19,495 nucleotides of DNA from positions 1 to 19,495 of the forward strand of contig PWOG01000206.1 of the NCBI GenBank assembly GCA_003557565.1. Direction: 5' to 3'. The translations under genes and the position numbers were made by a program. The notes below the pieces were generated by a model, which worked only from the letters and a program-made list of their open reading frames with translations, was not told the origin of the DNA and did no database searches. Of the stretch, positions 1-7,325 are shown piece by piece (the stretch's first letter is position 1; every line of letters starts with the position of its first letter). Source of the DNA: Desulfobulbaceae bacterium. GTDB taxonomy: Bacteria > Desulfobacterota > Desulfobulbia > Desulfobulbales > Desulfurivibrionaceae.

Positions 1-54
1 CAGGTCCCGGGCCAGCCGGTCGTTGAAAGGGTCAAAGCGTAGTGTGGCAGCCAT
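1..54 (-). CDS. Possible 5' end of an unidentified gene, cut by window edge
   Basis: An ATG at 54 on the minus strand opens a frame of 18 codons with no stop up to the window edge, reading MAATLRFDPFNDRLARDL. The start is plausible because the frame is clean and it follows the non-coding stretch after the moeA fusion gene on the same strand. No strong Shine-Dalgarno is visible; an AAGA lies some 9 bases upstream. Eighteen residues are too few to name a family. It would be the next gene downstream of the molybdenum cofactor genes, but about 235 bases separate them, so it need not share the operon. Confidence 0.45.
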   Translation of the reverse strand, partial: MAATLRFDPFNDRLARDL

Positions 55-289
55 TTTGTTGTCTTGGTTAAATTCTTTGATTTTACGTTTATGTATTATC
101 AAACGGTAATTATTCCCGGCCAGGTGTAAAGTCATGCTCCGGCGGGCAAAAGTGGTTGGCGGGGTGATCTTTCGCGAAAAGGGTTTGGGAACTGCCCAGG
201 TTTTCAGGCAAAACTGGGCGATCATGCCGGTGGCTTGCGGAGCGAGGCGATCCCAAAGGCGGGGCAGTCGGTTTCGGTTACTCCATCCG
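55..289. other. Non-coding stretch after the moeA fusion gene
   Basis: This 235-bp stretch lies between the stop of the moeA fusion gene and the possible gene start at 54. It is AT-rich around 60-110, as expected for a promoter region. It holds a short inverted repeat, GCCCAG at 194-199 with CTGGGC at 214-219, whose inner bases can extend the stem by about three pairs after a mismatch. Reading on the minus strand, TTTT follows some 14 bases beyond the stem, which is too far for a confident intrinsic terminator. A 10-bp perfect palindrome, TTTCGCGAAA, sits at 170-179. No gene is supported here. Confidence 0.4.
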
Positions 290-2215
290 CTACTGTTCGT
301 ACATCAGTTTTCCGCAGTCGCTCAGGTCATAGCCACCCAACCCGGTTACCGTGGTGTGGAACTCGCGGTTGGTGGTGATCAGTTCAAGCACGGCTTCAAC
401 TTTGGGATCGTCGGCGTGGGCGGTGGGGATAATCAGGTCGTAGCGCTCCCTGGCCACCGGGATGAAGTCCAGATCCAGGGCCCGGGCGGCGGCCATTATT
501 GCCAGGCCGGTGTCGGCGTTTCCCCCGGCCACCGCCGAGGCCACGGTAATGTGGGTATATTCCTCACGATGGTATCCGGTTACCTCTTCCGGGGCAATGC
601 CCAGTTTGTTCAAATGCAGGTCGGTCAGAATACGGGTGCCGGCCCCCCGCTGGCGGTTGATGAAGTTGATGTCATCCCGCTTGAGATCGGCAAAGCCGGT
701 GACCCCCTTGGGGTTGCCCTTGGGCACCAGCAGGCCTTGCTGGCGCCAGGCCAGGTTGATCAGCTTAAGCGGCACATCGGCGAGGATTTTTTTGATATAG
801 GTTACGTTGTATTCACCGCTGGCTTCATCCAGCAGGTGGCTGCCGGCCAGGTGTGCCTCGCCGCGCTTAATGGCCATGATGCCGCCCATGCTGCCCACGT
901 GCGAGGAGGAGAGACGGGTCAGGGGTCGACGCCGGTGCAGCAGGTTGGTGATGACATCCAGGATATTGTCGTGGCTGCCGATGAAGACCAGGGTGTTGGC
1001 GATTTCCTTGAGCGAACGCAACAGGTCGATTTGTACTTCGGCTCCGGCGGCAATCCCTTCGCTGGCCGCTGGCACGGTGAGAATGCCGTCGGCCTGGACC
1101 AGGGTCATCACCGCCCCGGCCCCGTGGCCGGTGGGGGTGGCGATCAGCTTGTCGCCCACCTGCCCCAGTTTGGCCCGGACAAAATCGATGGTTCCCAGCT
1201 TGGAAGGCAGGGGCCGGGACATCAGGGCCGGGACCGTCGGGTTTTCTTCCTGGTCTCGCCCCAGCCACTGATCCACCAGGGCCTTGCCGAACAGGCGCAG
1301 AGTCAGTACCGCCGACACCGGATAACCCGGCAGACCAATCACCGGCTTGTGGTTGACGATGGCCAGAATTACCGGCTTGCCCGGCTTGATGTTGACTCCA
1401 TGCACCACCACCGTACCCAGTTGTTCCAGCACCTGGGCGGTGAAGTCGCGGCTGCCCGCCGAGGCACCGGCGTTGATCACCACCAGATCAAAGGCGGGGT
1501 TGGCGGTGACCGCTTCCAGCTTGCTGCGCAGCAGCTCGGGGTCGTCGCGGACTATTTCCTGGCGATGGGCTTGCGCTCCCCATTGGCTCAAGTAACTGGC
1601 CAGGATGCGACTGTTGAACTCAATTATGTTGCCGGGCTTGAGGTCCTCGCCGGGCTGGACAATTTCACTGCCGGTGGGCATAACCGCCACCGCCGGGGCA
1701 ACTTTGACCATAATTTCCGCCACTCCTGTGGCCAGCAGGGCACCCAGGTCGATGGGGCGCACCACGTGGTTTTCCGGCAGCAACAGCTCACTGATCACGA
1801 TATCCTCGCCGATGGTCCTTACGTGCTGCCAGGGCGGTGCCGGGGCGATGATCTCCACTGCCCCGTCGGCCAGTGGCTGTACGTCCTCGATCATGATTAC
1901 CGCGTTACAGCCCTCGGGCAGGGCGTTGCCGGTGTTGACCGGGGTGAACCGGCCGGCCTCCAGCCGCAGGGGACGGGCTTCGCTGGCACCGATGGTATCC
2001 CGGAAATCGACGGCAATGCCGTCCATGGCGGCGGCATTGTAAAAGGGAGCCGAACTGGGGGCATAAATAGCCCGGGCGGTGATCCGGCCCAGGGCCTGGT
2101 CCACCGGGATCAGTTCTTCCCGGGGCCTGATGCAGTCATGTTCTTGCAGGGCTTTTTGCCAGCGCTGCTGTGCTTCTTCCAGGGGGAGATTGTCAACATA
2201 AATATTTCGTCGCAT
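290..2215 (-). CDS. moeA: MoeA molybdopterin molybdenumtransferase fused to a substrate-binding-protein-like domain
   Basis: The 641-residue product has a full MoeA module (about 1-405) and a C-terminal periplasmic-binding-like domain (about 408-636). MoeA inserts molybdate (or tungstate) into adenylylated molybdopterin in the cytoplasm. Visible MoeA marks are the AAAMDGIAV block with D65, the PTGSEIV loop near 180, NAGASAGSRD near 248-257, and PGKPVILAI followed by IGLPGYPVSA near 278-302. The tail begins at VFIGSHDNILDVI and contains GSMGG, QRGAGTR and HREEYTH segments typical of the PBP-like domain fused to MoeA in many anaerobes. No signal peptide is seen, so the domain should be cytoplasmic and may bind an oxyanion; that role is inference. 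An AAAGG box precedes the ATG. It follows a separate moeA by 41 bp. The loop SEI replaces the usual DEL/DEI, so its chemistry may differ from its neighbour. Confidence 0.9.
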   Translation of the reverse strand: MRRNIYVDNLPLEEAQQRWQKALQEHDCIRPREELIPVDQALGRITARAIYAPSSAPFYNAAAMDGIAVDFRDTIGASEARPLRLEAGRFTPVNTGNALPEGCNAVIMIEDVQPLADGAVEIIAPAPPWQHVRTIGEDIVISELLLPENHVVRPIDLGALLATGVAEIMVKVAPAVAVMPTGSEIVQPGEDLKPGNIIEFNSRILASYLSQWGAQAHRQEIVRDDPELLRSKLEAVTANPAFDLVVINAGASAGSRDFTAQVLEQLGTVVVHGVNIKPGKPVILAIVNHKPVIGLPGYPVSAVLTLRLFGKALVDQWLGRDQEENPTVPALMSRPLPSKLGTIDFVRAKLGQVGDKLIATPTGHGAGAVMTLVQADGILTVPAASEGIAAGAEVQIDLLRSLKEIANTLVFIGSHDNILDVITNLLHRRRPLTRLSSSHVGSMGGIMAIKRGEAHLAGSHLLDEASGEYNVTYIKKILADVPLKLINLAWRQQGLLVPKGNPKGVTGFADLKRDDINFINRQRGAGTRILTDLHLNKLGIAPEEVTGYHREEYTHITVASAVAGGNADTGLAIMAAARALDLDFIPVARERYDLIIPTAHADDPKVEAVLELITTNREFHTTVTGLGGYDLSDCGKLMYEQ

Positions 2216-2256
2216 GGGAAACCTTTTATAAGTGGTGGCGTACCGTTATGTTTTGG

Positions 2257-3654
2257 TTAGAAAAGATCCGGGGTGTCAAAATTGTAAACTGCAACCTGGC
2301 TGCCACTGTCCAGCCCTTGCAGGTGGGCGTCGATGATAATCCATCCCTGGGCTCGAACCAGCGTGGAAAGAGCGCTGGATTTGCCCAGCACCGGTATGGC
2401 GGCCAGTATGCCTTCCGGGGTTGATTGCAGTTTTACCGGCACCAGATCGGTGCGGCCGGCGGCGGAGTTGAGGTTGCGCTGCAAGATGGCGGTGGCCACC
2501 GGGCGGGGCAGGCGTAATCGGTCATGGGGTACCGCTTGATCACCGTGATCTGCCTTGGGCGGGCCGATGGAAGTGGCAGAATCTTGCTCGGCCGTGGCGG
2601 TAACCGGTGGCTTCAGGCCGCCGAGGCTGGCCAGAAGAGGTCGGACCAGCAGGGCGAAGGAGGCCGCAGCCGACACCGGATGGCCCGGCAGACCAAATAC
2701 CGGCCTGTGGCCGTGGGCGGCGACGATTACCGGTTTGCCGGGTTTAACCGCCACCCCGTGGATTAAAATACCGGGTGTGGTCAATTTTCCCAGCACTCGC
2801 TCACCCAGGTCGCCCACGCCTACCGAGGTGCCGCCGGAAAACAGTACCATGTCGCATTCCGCCAAAGCCCGTTGCATTTGATCTACAAAGTCCGCTTCCC
2901 GGTCGCCCACGATGCCGTAGTTGACCGCGATGGCCCCCTGGTTTTGCACCATGGCCAGCAGTCCGGCCATGTTCATGTCCCTGATTTTACCCGGCGGCGG
3001 GGTCTTTTCGGGGGGGATTATTTCGTCGCCGGTGGAGATGATTCCCACCCGGGGAGGGGTAAATACCTTGAGCCGCCGCAGTCCCAATCCGGCCAGCAGG
3101 CCCAGATCGCAAGGCCGCAAGCGGTGCCCGGCGGGCAGCAGGGTTTCGCCCCGCTGCACATCGTCGCCCTGGGCGATGATGTTGCCCCCCGGGGCTACCG
3201 GCTTGACCACCTCCACCAGGTTGTCGCCCGCCGGCACCGTATGTTCCAGCATCACCACCGCATCGCAGCCCGGCGGCAGCAGACCGCCGGTGGCAATGCG
3301 GTAACATTCGGTGGGGGCCGGGCCGCCGGTGGGCATCTCGCCCATCTTCACCTCGCCGCTGATGGTGAGATAGGCCGGCAGATTCGCCGAGGCCCCGAAG
3401 GTATCGGCGGCCCGCACGGCATAACCGTCCATCACCGACCGGGGATGGGCCGGCAACTCCTCCGGAGCGCCCAGCGCTTCGGCACTGACCCGCCCCAAAG
3501 CTTCGCCGGCGTCCACCTCCTCCACCGCCGGTCCGGGATGGGCGGCCAGCAGCTGCGACAACACCCCAAACACTTCATCCAGGGGCGCGGCACCGCCGCG
3601 CCCCAGCATATCCAGATTCGGAGCAGGAACTGCATAATGACTGGATTTATTCAT
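2257..3654 (-). CDS. moeA: MoeA, molybdopterin molybdenumtransferase (stand-alone)
   Basis: The 465-residue protein is a standard MoeA, which ligates molybdate to MPT-AMP to make active Mo-molybdopterin. It shows RSVMDGYAVR (D76), ISTGDEI near 206-212, FSGGTSVGVGD near 272-282, and KPGKPVIVA followed by FGLPGHPVSA near 304-329. The C-terminal domain IV is preceded by a hydrophilic linker at about 345-380 (rich in T, P, D, H and Q), which makes this protein longer than the usual 400-420 residues. The start is uncertain: only a GGGG at 7 bases upstream resembles a ribosome site, and M16 is an alternative. It lies between the large palindrome after fdhD and the fused moeA. Having two different MoeA proteins in one operon suggests division of labour, perhaps Mo against W or donor against acceptor steps; this is inference. 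Confidence 0.93.
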   Translation of the reverse strand: MNKSSHYAVPAPNLDMLGRGGAAPLDEVFGVLSQLLAAHPGPAVEEVDAGEALGRVSAEALGAPEELPAHPRSVMDGYAVRAADTFGASANLPAYLTISGEVKMGEMPTGGPAPTECYRIATGGLLPPGCDAVVMLEHTVPAGDNLVEVVKPVAPGGNIIAQGDDVQRGETLLPAGHRLRPCDLGLLAGLGLRRLKVFTPPRVGIISTGDEIIPPEKTPPPGKIRDMNMAGLLAMVQNQGAIAVNYGIVGDREADFVDQMQRALAECDMVLFSGGTSVGVGDLGERVLGKLTTPGILIHGVAVKPGKPVIVAAHGHRPVFGLPGHPVSAAASFALLVRPLLASLGGLKPPVTATAEQDSATSIGPPKADHGDQAVPHDRLRLPRPVATAILQRNLNSAAGRTDLVPVKLQSTPEGILAAIPVLGKSSALSTLVRAQGWIIIDAHLQGLDSGSQVAVYNFDTPDLF

Positions 3655-3708
3655 GAGAGCCCCACAACAATGGTTGCACCAGAATATTCGTATTCGTGAC
3701 AGATAGAG

Positions 3709-3818
3709 GGTAAACGGTCAGCAGCACCGCAGATTGCGGCAAGCTGATCGGCGCCGCGTACTCCAGGTACGTAAGCCGAGCCGATCACCGCAATCTGCGG
3801 TGCCGCTAAACGTTTACC
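3709..3818. repeat. 110-bp interrupted palindrome between fdhD and moeA
   Basis: Nested inverted arms pair across the whole element: GGTAAACG (3709-3716) with CGTTTACC (3811-3818); a 20-base arm at 3720-3739 with 3788-3807 (one G:T mismatch); TGATCGGC (3745-3752) with GCCGATCA (3780-3787); and CGTAC (3757-3761) with GTACG (3767-3771) around a 5-base loop. The right end overlaps the fdhD TAA codon. As RNA it would fold into one very long hairpin, able to act as an attenuator, processing site or mRNA stabiliser between fdhD and moeA. No U-tract follows on the minus strand, so a simple terminator is unlikely. The architecture also fits a dispersed palindromic repeat (REP or MITE-like), which cannot be judged from one copy. 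Confidence 0.75.
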
Positions 3819-4611
3819 GGACATCATCAAGGATCAGGCCCAAGGGATGGGTATATATGTTGAGCCGGCGGCCCCGGGCGAAACCGATCATGGTCACCCC
3901 GTGTTCTTCGGCGTGGGCGATGGACATGCAGGTGGGGGCGGTGCGGGTAATCAGTACCGGAATTTGGTTGCGGATCACCTTGGTCATGATCTCCCCCGAG
4001 ATCCTGCCGCTTGACAGCAGCAGCTTGTCGTCAAGCTCCATGCCCTGCAAAAAGGCCTTGCCGATGAGTTTGTCCACTGCGTTATGGCGGCCGATATCTT
4101 CGGCAAAAAGAACAATTTCCTCGCCGTCGGCCAGGGCGGCGCTGTGCACCCCGCCGGTCTGCTGATAAAGCTCTGAACTGCGGGCAAATTGTTTTAACAG
4201 TTCAAAAATCTTGGCGCTGCTGATCCGGAATGGTTTACGGCGGGCCAGGGTGGCCAGGGTGTCGGTGTTGCTGTAGGTGACTCCCTGGCCACAGCCCGAG
4301 GTGATGGTTTTTTTGTTAAACATAACGTCCCAGTCGGCGGGCATTTTGTCGAGTTGAACATGAACCTCGGCGCGTTGTTCATCCACCCGGATTCCAACCA
4401 GGGCTTGCCGGTTCATTATAATTCCTTCGGAAAGGAGAAAGCCCACCGCCATGGCATCCAACTCGGCCGGACTGCAAAGCAGGGAAACCAGTACCTGGTC
4501 GTTGACCTTGAGGGTAAAGGCGATTTCGGTGGCAATGGTATCAAGTATTTCTTCCTCAACCCCGTCGGTTACCCTGATAACCGGCGCCTGGTAACTGGCT
4601 TTCAATGACAT
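3814..4611 (-). CDS. fdhD: FdhD, sulfurtransferase for formate dehydrogenase maturation
   Basis: The 265-residue product is a FdhD family protein, which passes sulfur from the cysteine desulfurase IscS to the bis-MGD molybdenum cofactor before it enters formate dehydrogenase. Family marks are LLCSPAELDAMAVGFLLSEG (about 44-63), TGGVHSAAL, EDIGRHNAVDKLIG, SSGRISGEIM and ITRTAPTCMSIA, GFARGRR and NIYTHP near the end. The flexible loop that in E. coli carries C121-x-x-C124 reads SGCGQG here: C107 is present but the second position is G110. A single-Cys form is therefore predicted. AAGGA stands about 11 bases before the ATG. It lies 53 bp after the small Cys-containing gene and ends inside the large palindrome. 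Confidence 0.95.
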   Translation of the reverse strand: MSLKASYQAPVIRVTDGVEEEILDTIATEIAFTLKVNDQVLVSLLCSPAELDAMAVGFLLSEGIIMNRQALVGIRVDEQRAEVHVQLDKMPADWDVMFNKKTITSGCGQGVTYSNTDTLATLARRKPFRISSAKIFELLKQFARSSELYQQTGGVHSAALADGEEIVLFAEDIGRHNAVDKLIGKAFLQGMELDDKLLLSSGRISGEIMTKVIRNQIPVLITRTAPTCMSIAHAEEHGVTMIGFARGRRLNIYTHPLGLILDDVR

Positions 4612-4664
4612 TGATGGCTATTCCTTGCCGATCGCTGCTTTCGGCGGTGGTATTGTACTTCCAT

Positions 4665-4895
4665 TTAAAAGCACCCAAGTTGGCACTGGTTAATGCGAAT
4701 ATCCAGAAAATCGGCCAAACTTCCCACCTCCCGGGCCGCCACCCCCAACTCGGCGGCAATGCCGCGGGCGGCGGAGCAGGAAACCCGGTTGTCGTGGCTT
4801 TGCAGCCGCAGGCGGGCTTCAATTTGCCGCCGTACATCCTCGGGCAGGCCGGCTATCTTGCGCTCTGAGCAGCGTTTTGAGCAATTGCTTTTCAT
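4665..4895 (-). CDS. Small Cys-containing protein of unknown function in the fdh operon
   Basis: This 76-residue frame has a good ribosome site (GAGGTG, 6 bases before the ATG) and sits between fdhE (51 bp upstream) and fdhD (53 bp downstream), all on one strand, so it is likely real. The protein has five cysteines (C5, C9, C40, C71, C75), a basic amphipathic stretch at 14-32 (LPEDVRRQIEARL), an alanine-rich helix with ELGVAAREVGSLADFLDIRI (about 49-68) that resembles a helix-turn-helix, and the tail CQLGCF. I recall similar small proteins with a C-terminal CQLG motif beside molybdenum cofactor or fdh genes in anaerobes, but that is unverified memory. It could bind a metal, DNA or a maturation partner; no function is assigned. 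Confidence 0.7.
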   Translation of the reverse strand: MKSNCSKRCSERKIAGLPEDVRRQIEARLRLQSHDNRVSCSAARGIAAELGVAAREVGSLADFLDIRINQCQLGCF

Positions 4896-4946
4896 GATGC
4901 ACCTCGTACCAGCTTGGTTTTATAAGGTTCATTCTATCCTGGCGGT

Positions 4947-5873
4947 TTAATCCGGTGTGGGCTGGAAACCATGTTCCACCGCCAGCAAATCGAGAAAACA
5001 GGTTTTCGCATTTTCCAACAGCAGGCTGGGGCTGTGCAGGGGGGCGTTGTCATCACGCCGGTCAATGGTTTTAAGATAACTCTTGCATTCTTCGCAGTGA
5101 TAGATCTTGTAAGCCTGGTCGTTGCCGACCAGCAGATAGCCCAGGCGATCAAAATTCATGTTGCCGCAGTGGGGGCAGCCAATCCGCTTGAAGTGCCAGC
5201 GCAGGTCACAGGGCAGGCAGTGCAGGTAGCGTCGGCCGTGCTCGGAAGAGCTCAACTCCGCCAGGTCCGGTTCACGGTTACAGATTGGGCAGTGGCCCCG
5301 TTCATTGGTGATCATGCTTGCAAGTTCTTCCCGGTAACGATGCACGGTCCAGCGCCGGAAGGGCGCTGCGGCCCAGTGCAGCAACTCCAGCAGGGTATGC
5401 TCCTCGGTCTCCCGTTCATAGGCCCACTGCTGAATGGCGGCGGTCAGGGCCTGCACCACGGTTCGCGTCTCTCCCGGCTTACCCTTTCCCGGGGCAGCGA
5501 TGGTAAACCAATCATGGATGGGGTCGTTTTCCGGCCGGTCCGCCAGTGCCGGGGCCATTTCCAGGGCAAGGGGGTTGTTTGGGAAATGTTGTCGAAACAG
5601 GTCGCAAACCTGGCGCAGATTAGTGGCCAGGGCCAGGAGGTTAAACTCAACCAGGCCCATTTCCTCCAGGGATCCGGTTTTACCCAAATGACGAATGGTC
5701 TCGCCCATCTTTGGAGCCTGTGGTTCACTCTGCGTTGCCATCTCCCCGGTTTGGGCCTTGACCCACTCATCCAGTTGCCGACAGTAATCGATAAGTTCCG
5801 TTGGAGCGGCCGGCATATCCTGCCGCCGCATGTCCACCGGCTGGTCCTGAATTTGGTTGGTAGTTGTGTTCAT
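4947..5873 (-). CDS. fdhE: FdhE, formate dehydrogenase maturation protein
   Basis: The 308-residue protein matches FdhE, a cytoplasmic iron-binding, rubredoxin-like factor needed for respiratory formate dehydrogenase activity and thought to act before Tat export. The N-terminal half is helical. The C-terminal half carries four CxxC pairs at C195/C198 (CPIC), C219/C222 (CLPC), C233/C236 (CPHC) and C260/C263 (CEEC), with the typical GRRYLHC and LRWHFKRIGCPHC context. Length is as expected (E. coli FdhE is 309 residues). Its ATG overlaps the fdnI stop codon as ATGA, so translation is probably coupled to the structural genes. Confidence 0.93.
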   Translation of the reverse strand: MNTTTNQIQDQPVDMRRQDMPAAPTELIDYCRQLDEWVKAQTGEMATQSEPQAPKMGETIRHLGKTGSLEEMGLVEFNLLALATNLRQVCDLFRQHFPNNPLALEMAPALADRPENDPIHDWFTIAAPGKGKPGETRTVVQALTAAIQQWAYERETEEHTLLELLHWAAAPFRRWTVHRYREELASMITNERGHCPICNREPDLAELSSSEHGRRYLHCLPCDLRWHFKRIGCPHCGNMNFDRLGYLLVGNDQAYKIYHCEECKSYLKTIDRRDDNAPLHSPSLLLENAKTCFLDLLAVEHGFQPTPD

Positions 5874-6520
5874 GGGGTACCTTTACGTTTCTTATATGTT
5901 TGTTCGTACCAGCGGCCGTGATTTTCCTTCATGTACTGCTCGGAAATCTCGCCGCTGATCATGCCGCCGATGGCCTCGTTGGAGACCGGGTTGAGCAGGG
6001 CCAGGTAGATATGACCGATGGCCGAAGCCACCCCGATGGCCATTAACAGGGCATGCAGCGGGTACATGATGGTGGGGGGGGCGGCGCTAAGCCACAGAAA
6101 CAGACCGCTGATGATCAGGCCCGCGCCGCAGATAATCTGGATGAGGGAGTTGATCTTCTCGCCGCCGTTATAAAAACCCTGGGGTGGGATTTCCTTCTTG
6201 ACGCCGACAAACTTGGCCGGGAAGGACTTTAAAAAGTCGGCATCGGCACGGCTGAAATTGAACACCTCGCTCAGCCAGGCACTGACCTCCCGGGGCCGCA
6301 TCAACAGCGGCAGCACCACGGCGATGATCAAAAAGACCGCCGCTACCCGGTGCACCACCATGGCCCCTTCCAGGCTGCCGAACAGCGGAATCATCCAGTC
6401 CAGGGCGCTGCCGAACTGCAGGTAGCCGGTTACCGCCAGGGTGATGAAACTGGCGGCGTACAGCCAGTGGCTGACCCGTACCGCGGCGCTGAAACGTTTA
6501 ACCATTCTTTTGCTGCTCAT
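5870..6520 (-). CDS. fdnI: Formate dehydrogenase gamma subunit, cytochrome b556
   Basis: The 216-residue integral membrane protein takes electrons from the beta subunit, passes them through two b hemes and reduces (mena)quinone on the cytoplasmic side. Four membrane helices are visible at about 15-36, 53-74, 124-146 and 152-175. The expected heme histidines are all present: H18, H57, H156 and H170, almost the same numbering as E. coli FdnI. The start at 6520 is supported by a strong AAGGAGG 8 bases upstream, inside the fdnH coding sequence; fdnI overlaps fdnH by 23 bases. M6 would be an alternative start without this ribosome site. The stop overlaps the fdhE start. Confidence 0.95.
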   Translation of the reverse strand: MSSKRMVKRFSAAVRVSHWLYAASFITLAVTGYLQFGSALDWMIPLFGSLEGAMVVHRVAAVFLIIAVVLPLLMRPREVSAWLSEVFNFSRADADFLKSFPAKFVGVKKEIPPQGFYNGGEKINSLIQIICGAGLIISGLFLWLSAAPPTIMYPLHALLMAIGVASAIGHIYLALLNPVSNEAIGGMISGEISEQYMKENHGRWYEQTYKKRKGTP

Positions 6521-7325
6521 CGTCGTAGCCTCCTTCCTCCAGTTTCGCGCTTTCCTTCAGCTTCATGGCATTGCGCCGGGAAATAATGAAGGCCAGGCCG
6601 GTGGCGGCCAGGCTGGCGCCGATCAGGCCTTTGCCGAAGGGGTGGACCACATCTTTCCACAGCCCCAGGGTGAAGGGCAGGCTGGGGTCCTCGGGCAGTC
6701 CGTACTTGGCCGGGGAATCCGGCAGGATGTAGATCACCCCCAGGCCCCCCAACTCGTCCTTGCCGTAAATGCGGGAGTCGGGGTAGAGTTTTTTGGCTTG
6801 GGCCAGGCGCTCGTCGGCCAGGGCGGCCATTTCATCCCAGGTGCCGTAGACGATGGCCCGGGGCACGCAGGTCTTGGCGCAGGCCGGTTCCCGGTCGTTG
6901 CTGATGCGGTCATAGCAGAAGGTGCATTTTTTCATCTTCTGGGCCACCTCATCCACCTTGGGGATATCGAAGGGGCAAAACTGCACGCAGTGGCCGCAGC
7001 CGATGCAGTTTTCCTCGATTCGGCGGATGGTGCCGTTTTCCTCCCGCACCAGGGCCTCGTTGGGGCAGGCCTTGAGGCAGCCGGCGTCAGCGCAGTGCAT
7101 GCAGGTGGCCTTGCGGAAGTGCCAGGCCATCTCGCCGCCGGGCTTTTTTTCCTCGTAGAATTTGATCATTGTCCAGCGGCCCGGCGACAGGTCGTCGTGG
7201 GACTGGTAGCTGCCGGTGAAGGCGCCGATTTCGCCTGCCAGCTGGTTCCAGCGCTTGCAGGAAACCTGGCAGCCCCGGCAGGCGGTACAACGGGTTATAT
7301 CGATCAGTCTTGCCATTCTGCTCAT
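6498..7325 (-). CDS. fdnH: Formate dehydrogenase beta subunit, four-cluster ferredoxin-like
   Basis: The 275-residue protein carries electrons from FdnG to the cytochrome b. Sixteen cysteines fall into four 4Fe-4S sets: C13/16/19/23, C75/78/83/87, C107/110/113/117 and C134/137/149/153. A single C-terminal membrane helix at about 229-249 anchors it, followed by a charged cytoplasmic tail, as in E. coli FdnH (294 residues). It has no signal peptide of its own; in the known family it crosses the membrane by Tat while bound to the alpha subunit. The ATG overlaps the fdnG stop (ATGA), and AAAGGTG precedes it at normal spacing. Confidence 0.96.
   Translation of the reverse strand: MSRMARLIDITRCTACRGCQVSCKRWNQLAGEIGAFTGSYQSHDDLSPGRWTMIKFYEEKKPGGEMAWHFRKATCMHCADAGCLKACPNEALVREENGTIRRIEENCIGCGHCVQFCPFDIPKVDEVAQKMKKCTFCYDRISNDREPACAKTCVPRAIVYGTWDEMAALADERLAQAKKLYPDSRIYGKDELGGLGVIYILPDSPAKYGLPEDPSLPFTLGLWKDVVHPFGKGLIGASLAATGLAFIISRRNAMKLKESAKLEEGGYDDEQQKNG

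Noticed and set aside
134..2260. 708-codon open frame on the plus strand opposite the fused moeA
   Set aside because: It is the antisense shadow of a GC-rich gene: His/Gly/Gln/Val-rich, no recognisable domain, while the minus strand reads a clear MoeA.
3666..3681. Second sigma-54 promoter before moeA, TGGTGCAACCATTGTT on the minus strand
   Set aside because: The -24 GG is present but the -12 element has GT where GC is required, and there is no nearby activator site.
3709..3818. Intrinsic transcription terminator after fdhD
   Set aside because: The hairpin is far longer than a usual terminator and no U-tract follows on either strand; it is reported as a palindromic element.
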